Of a stretch of 5,260 nucleotides of DNA, positions 5,056 through 5,260 are shown one piece after another. The position numbers and the translations under genes were made by a program. This stretch comes from an uncultured Clostridium sp. GTDB taxonomy: Bacteria; Bacillota; Clostridia; TANB77; CAG-508. Location of the stretch: contig USJO01000047.1 of the NCBI GenBank assembly GCA_900555075.1, positions 1 through 5,260 of the forward strand. Direction: 5' to 3'. The notes under the pieces are model-generated. The model ran no database searches. It was not told the DNA's origin and was given only the letters and a program-made list of their open reading frames with translations. Each line of letters opens with the position of its first letter. Within the stretch, counting starts at the first letter, position 1.

Positions 5056-5260
5056 CTATCTTAAATTAAAAGAGGCTGTTATAGAATTATAACAAACCTC
5101 AAATGTTATTGTTATACCGTATTTTTGCAGTATCTGGTCATATACTGCGGGACTGGTATTAGTCCTTATAAAATTTAATTCTTGAAGTTTCGTATCAACT
5201 TCGTTTGTCATTTGCATTGCTTGTCTTTGTTTTTCATTCCAACAAGTGATTGATATTTGA
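5056..5260 (-). CDS. C-terminal part of a neck / tail-terminator-type protein (partial)
   Basis: An open frame enters from the right edge (first full codon at 5259) and ends at a TAG at 5058-5056, giving the last 67 residues of a protein whose start lies outside the window. The visible part begins QISITCWNEK, has a charged helical stretch (NEVDTKLQEL), then AVYDQILQKYGITITFEVCYNSI, which reads as a helix followed by beta strands and ends NLR. Its place directly before the major tail protein is where siphophages usually encode the tail terminator or another tail-completion protein that caps the tube and joins it to the head. The fold suggested by the strands fits this, but I see no diagnostic motif, so the role comes mainly from gene order. 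The TAG overlaps the ribosome binding site of the next gene, so translation may be coupled. The last 30 or so coding bases also form a terminator-like hairpin. Confidence 0.75.
   Translation of the reverse strand, partial: QISITCWNEKQRQAMQMTNEVDTKLQELNFIRTNTSPAVYDQILQKYGITITFEVCYNSITASFNLR
5072..5100 (-). terminator. Terminator-like hairpin before the major tail protein gene
   Basis: On the minus strand, GAGGTT pairs with AGCCTC (one G-U) and GTTATA pairs with TATAAC, with one bulged T and a 4-base loop. TTTTAATTT follows directly. This has the shape of an intrinsic terminator in the direction of transcription, but it lies inside the end of the upstream coding sequence and only about 30 bases before the major tail protein start. 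It could attenuate read-through, or it could be a 5' stability or processing element for the tube mRNA. The same bases contain an extended -10 sequence (see 5086-5096), and the two uses would be mutually exclusive on any one transcript. Confidence 0.45.
5086..5096 (-). promoter_or_regulatory. Possible extended -10 promoter for the major tail protein gene
   Basis: The minus strand reads TTTGTTATAAT, a perfect TGnTATAAT extended -10 element, about 45 bases before the major tail protein start. The expected -35 position does not resemble TTGACA, which is tolerated at extended -10 promoters. The same 11 bases occur upstream of the TM2 gene at 3700-3690. In DNA this AT-rich a TATAAT alone means little, and this copy lies in coding sequence and within a hairpin, so the call is weak. 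Confidence 0.3.

Noticed and set aside
1..5260. CRISPR array, tRNA, insertion sequence, attachment site
   Set aside because: No regularly spaced repeats outside the tape measure coding repeats, no tRNA-like fold, no transposase or integrase frame, and no target-site duplication was seen in the window.

Overview
The window is a strongly AT-rich piece of a Firmicutes (Clostridium-like) prophage or phage. Every supported gene lies on the minus strand, so transcription runs from position 5260 towards position 1. The order is the tail module of a siphophage (long, flexible, non-contractile tail): C-terminus of a neck or tail-terminator-type protein, major tail (tube) protein, tail assembly chaperone with a -1 frameshift extension, a small TM2-domain membrane protein, the tape measure protein, and a small tail protein resembling the DUF6711 family. 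No sheath gene lies between the terminator-like gene and the tube gene, which argues against a contractile tail. The host assignment is an inference from base composition, strong AGGAGG-type ribosome binding sites and family resemblance.

Layout in the direction of transcription: 5260-5056 is the 3' end of a tail-completion gene. 5043-4558 is the tube protein, with a terminator-like hairpin before it (5100-5072) and another after it (4552-4530). 4508-4062 is chaperone ORF 1, and the second chaperone ORF (to 3724) lies in the -1 frame with no start codon or ribosome binding site of its own. 3626-3381 is a TM2 protein that looks like a self-contained 'moron': it has its own extended -10 promoter, a strong ribosome binding site and an intrinsic terminator (3357-3335). 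3299-462 is the 945-residue tape measure, and 457-35 is the small tail protein, whose ribosome binding site lies inside the last codons of the tape measure.

The tail genes form one assembly pathway. The chaperone and its frameshifted form are expected to hold the tape measure while tube subunits polymerise around it, and the terminator protein caps the tube. The least expected part is the TM2 unit. Just upstream of its -10 element, starting directly after the chaperone stop codon, are two copies of TGTCGAA exactly 10 bp apart. This is the core of the Spo0A box of spore formers, and the pair straddles the -35 position. The sequence therefore suggests, without proving, a membrane-protein gene inside a tail operon that may answer to the host sporulation or starvation regulator. 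A further terminator-like hairpin lies inside the tape measure gene (2725-2697).
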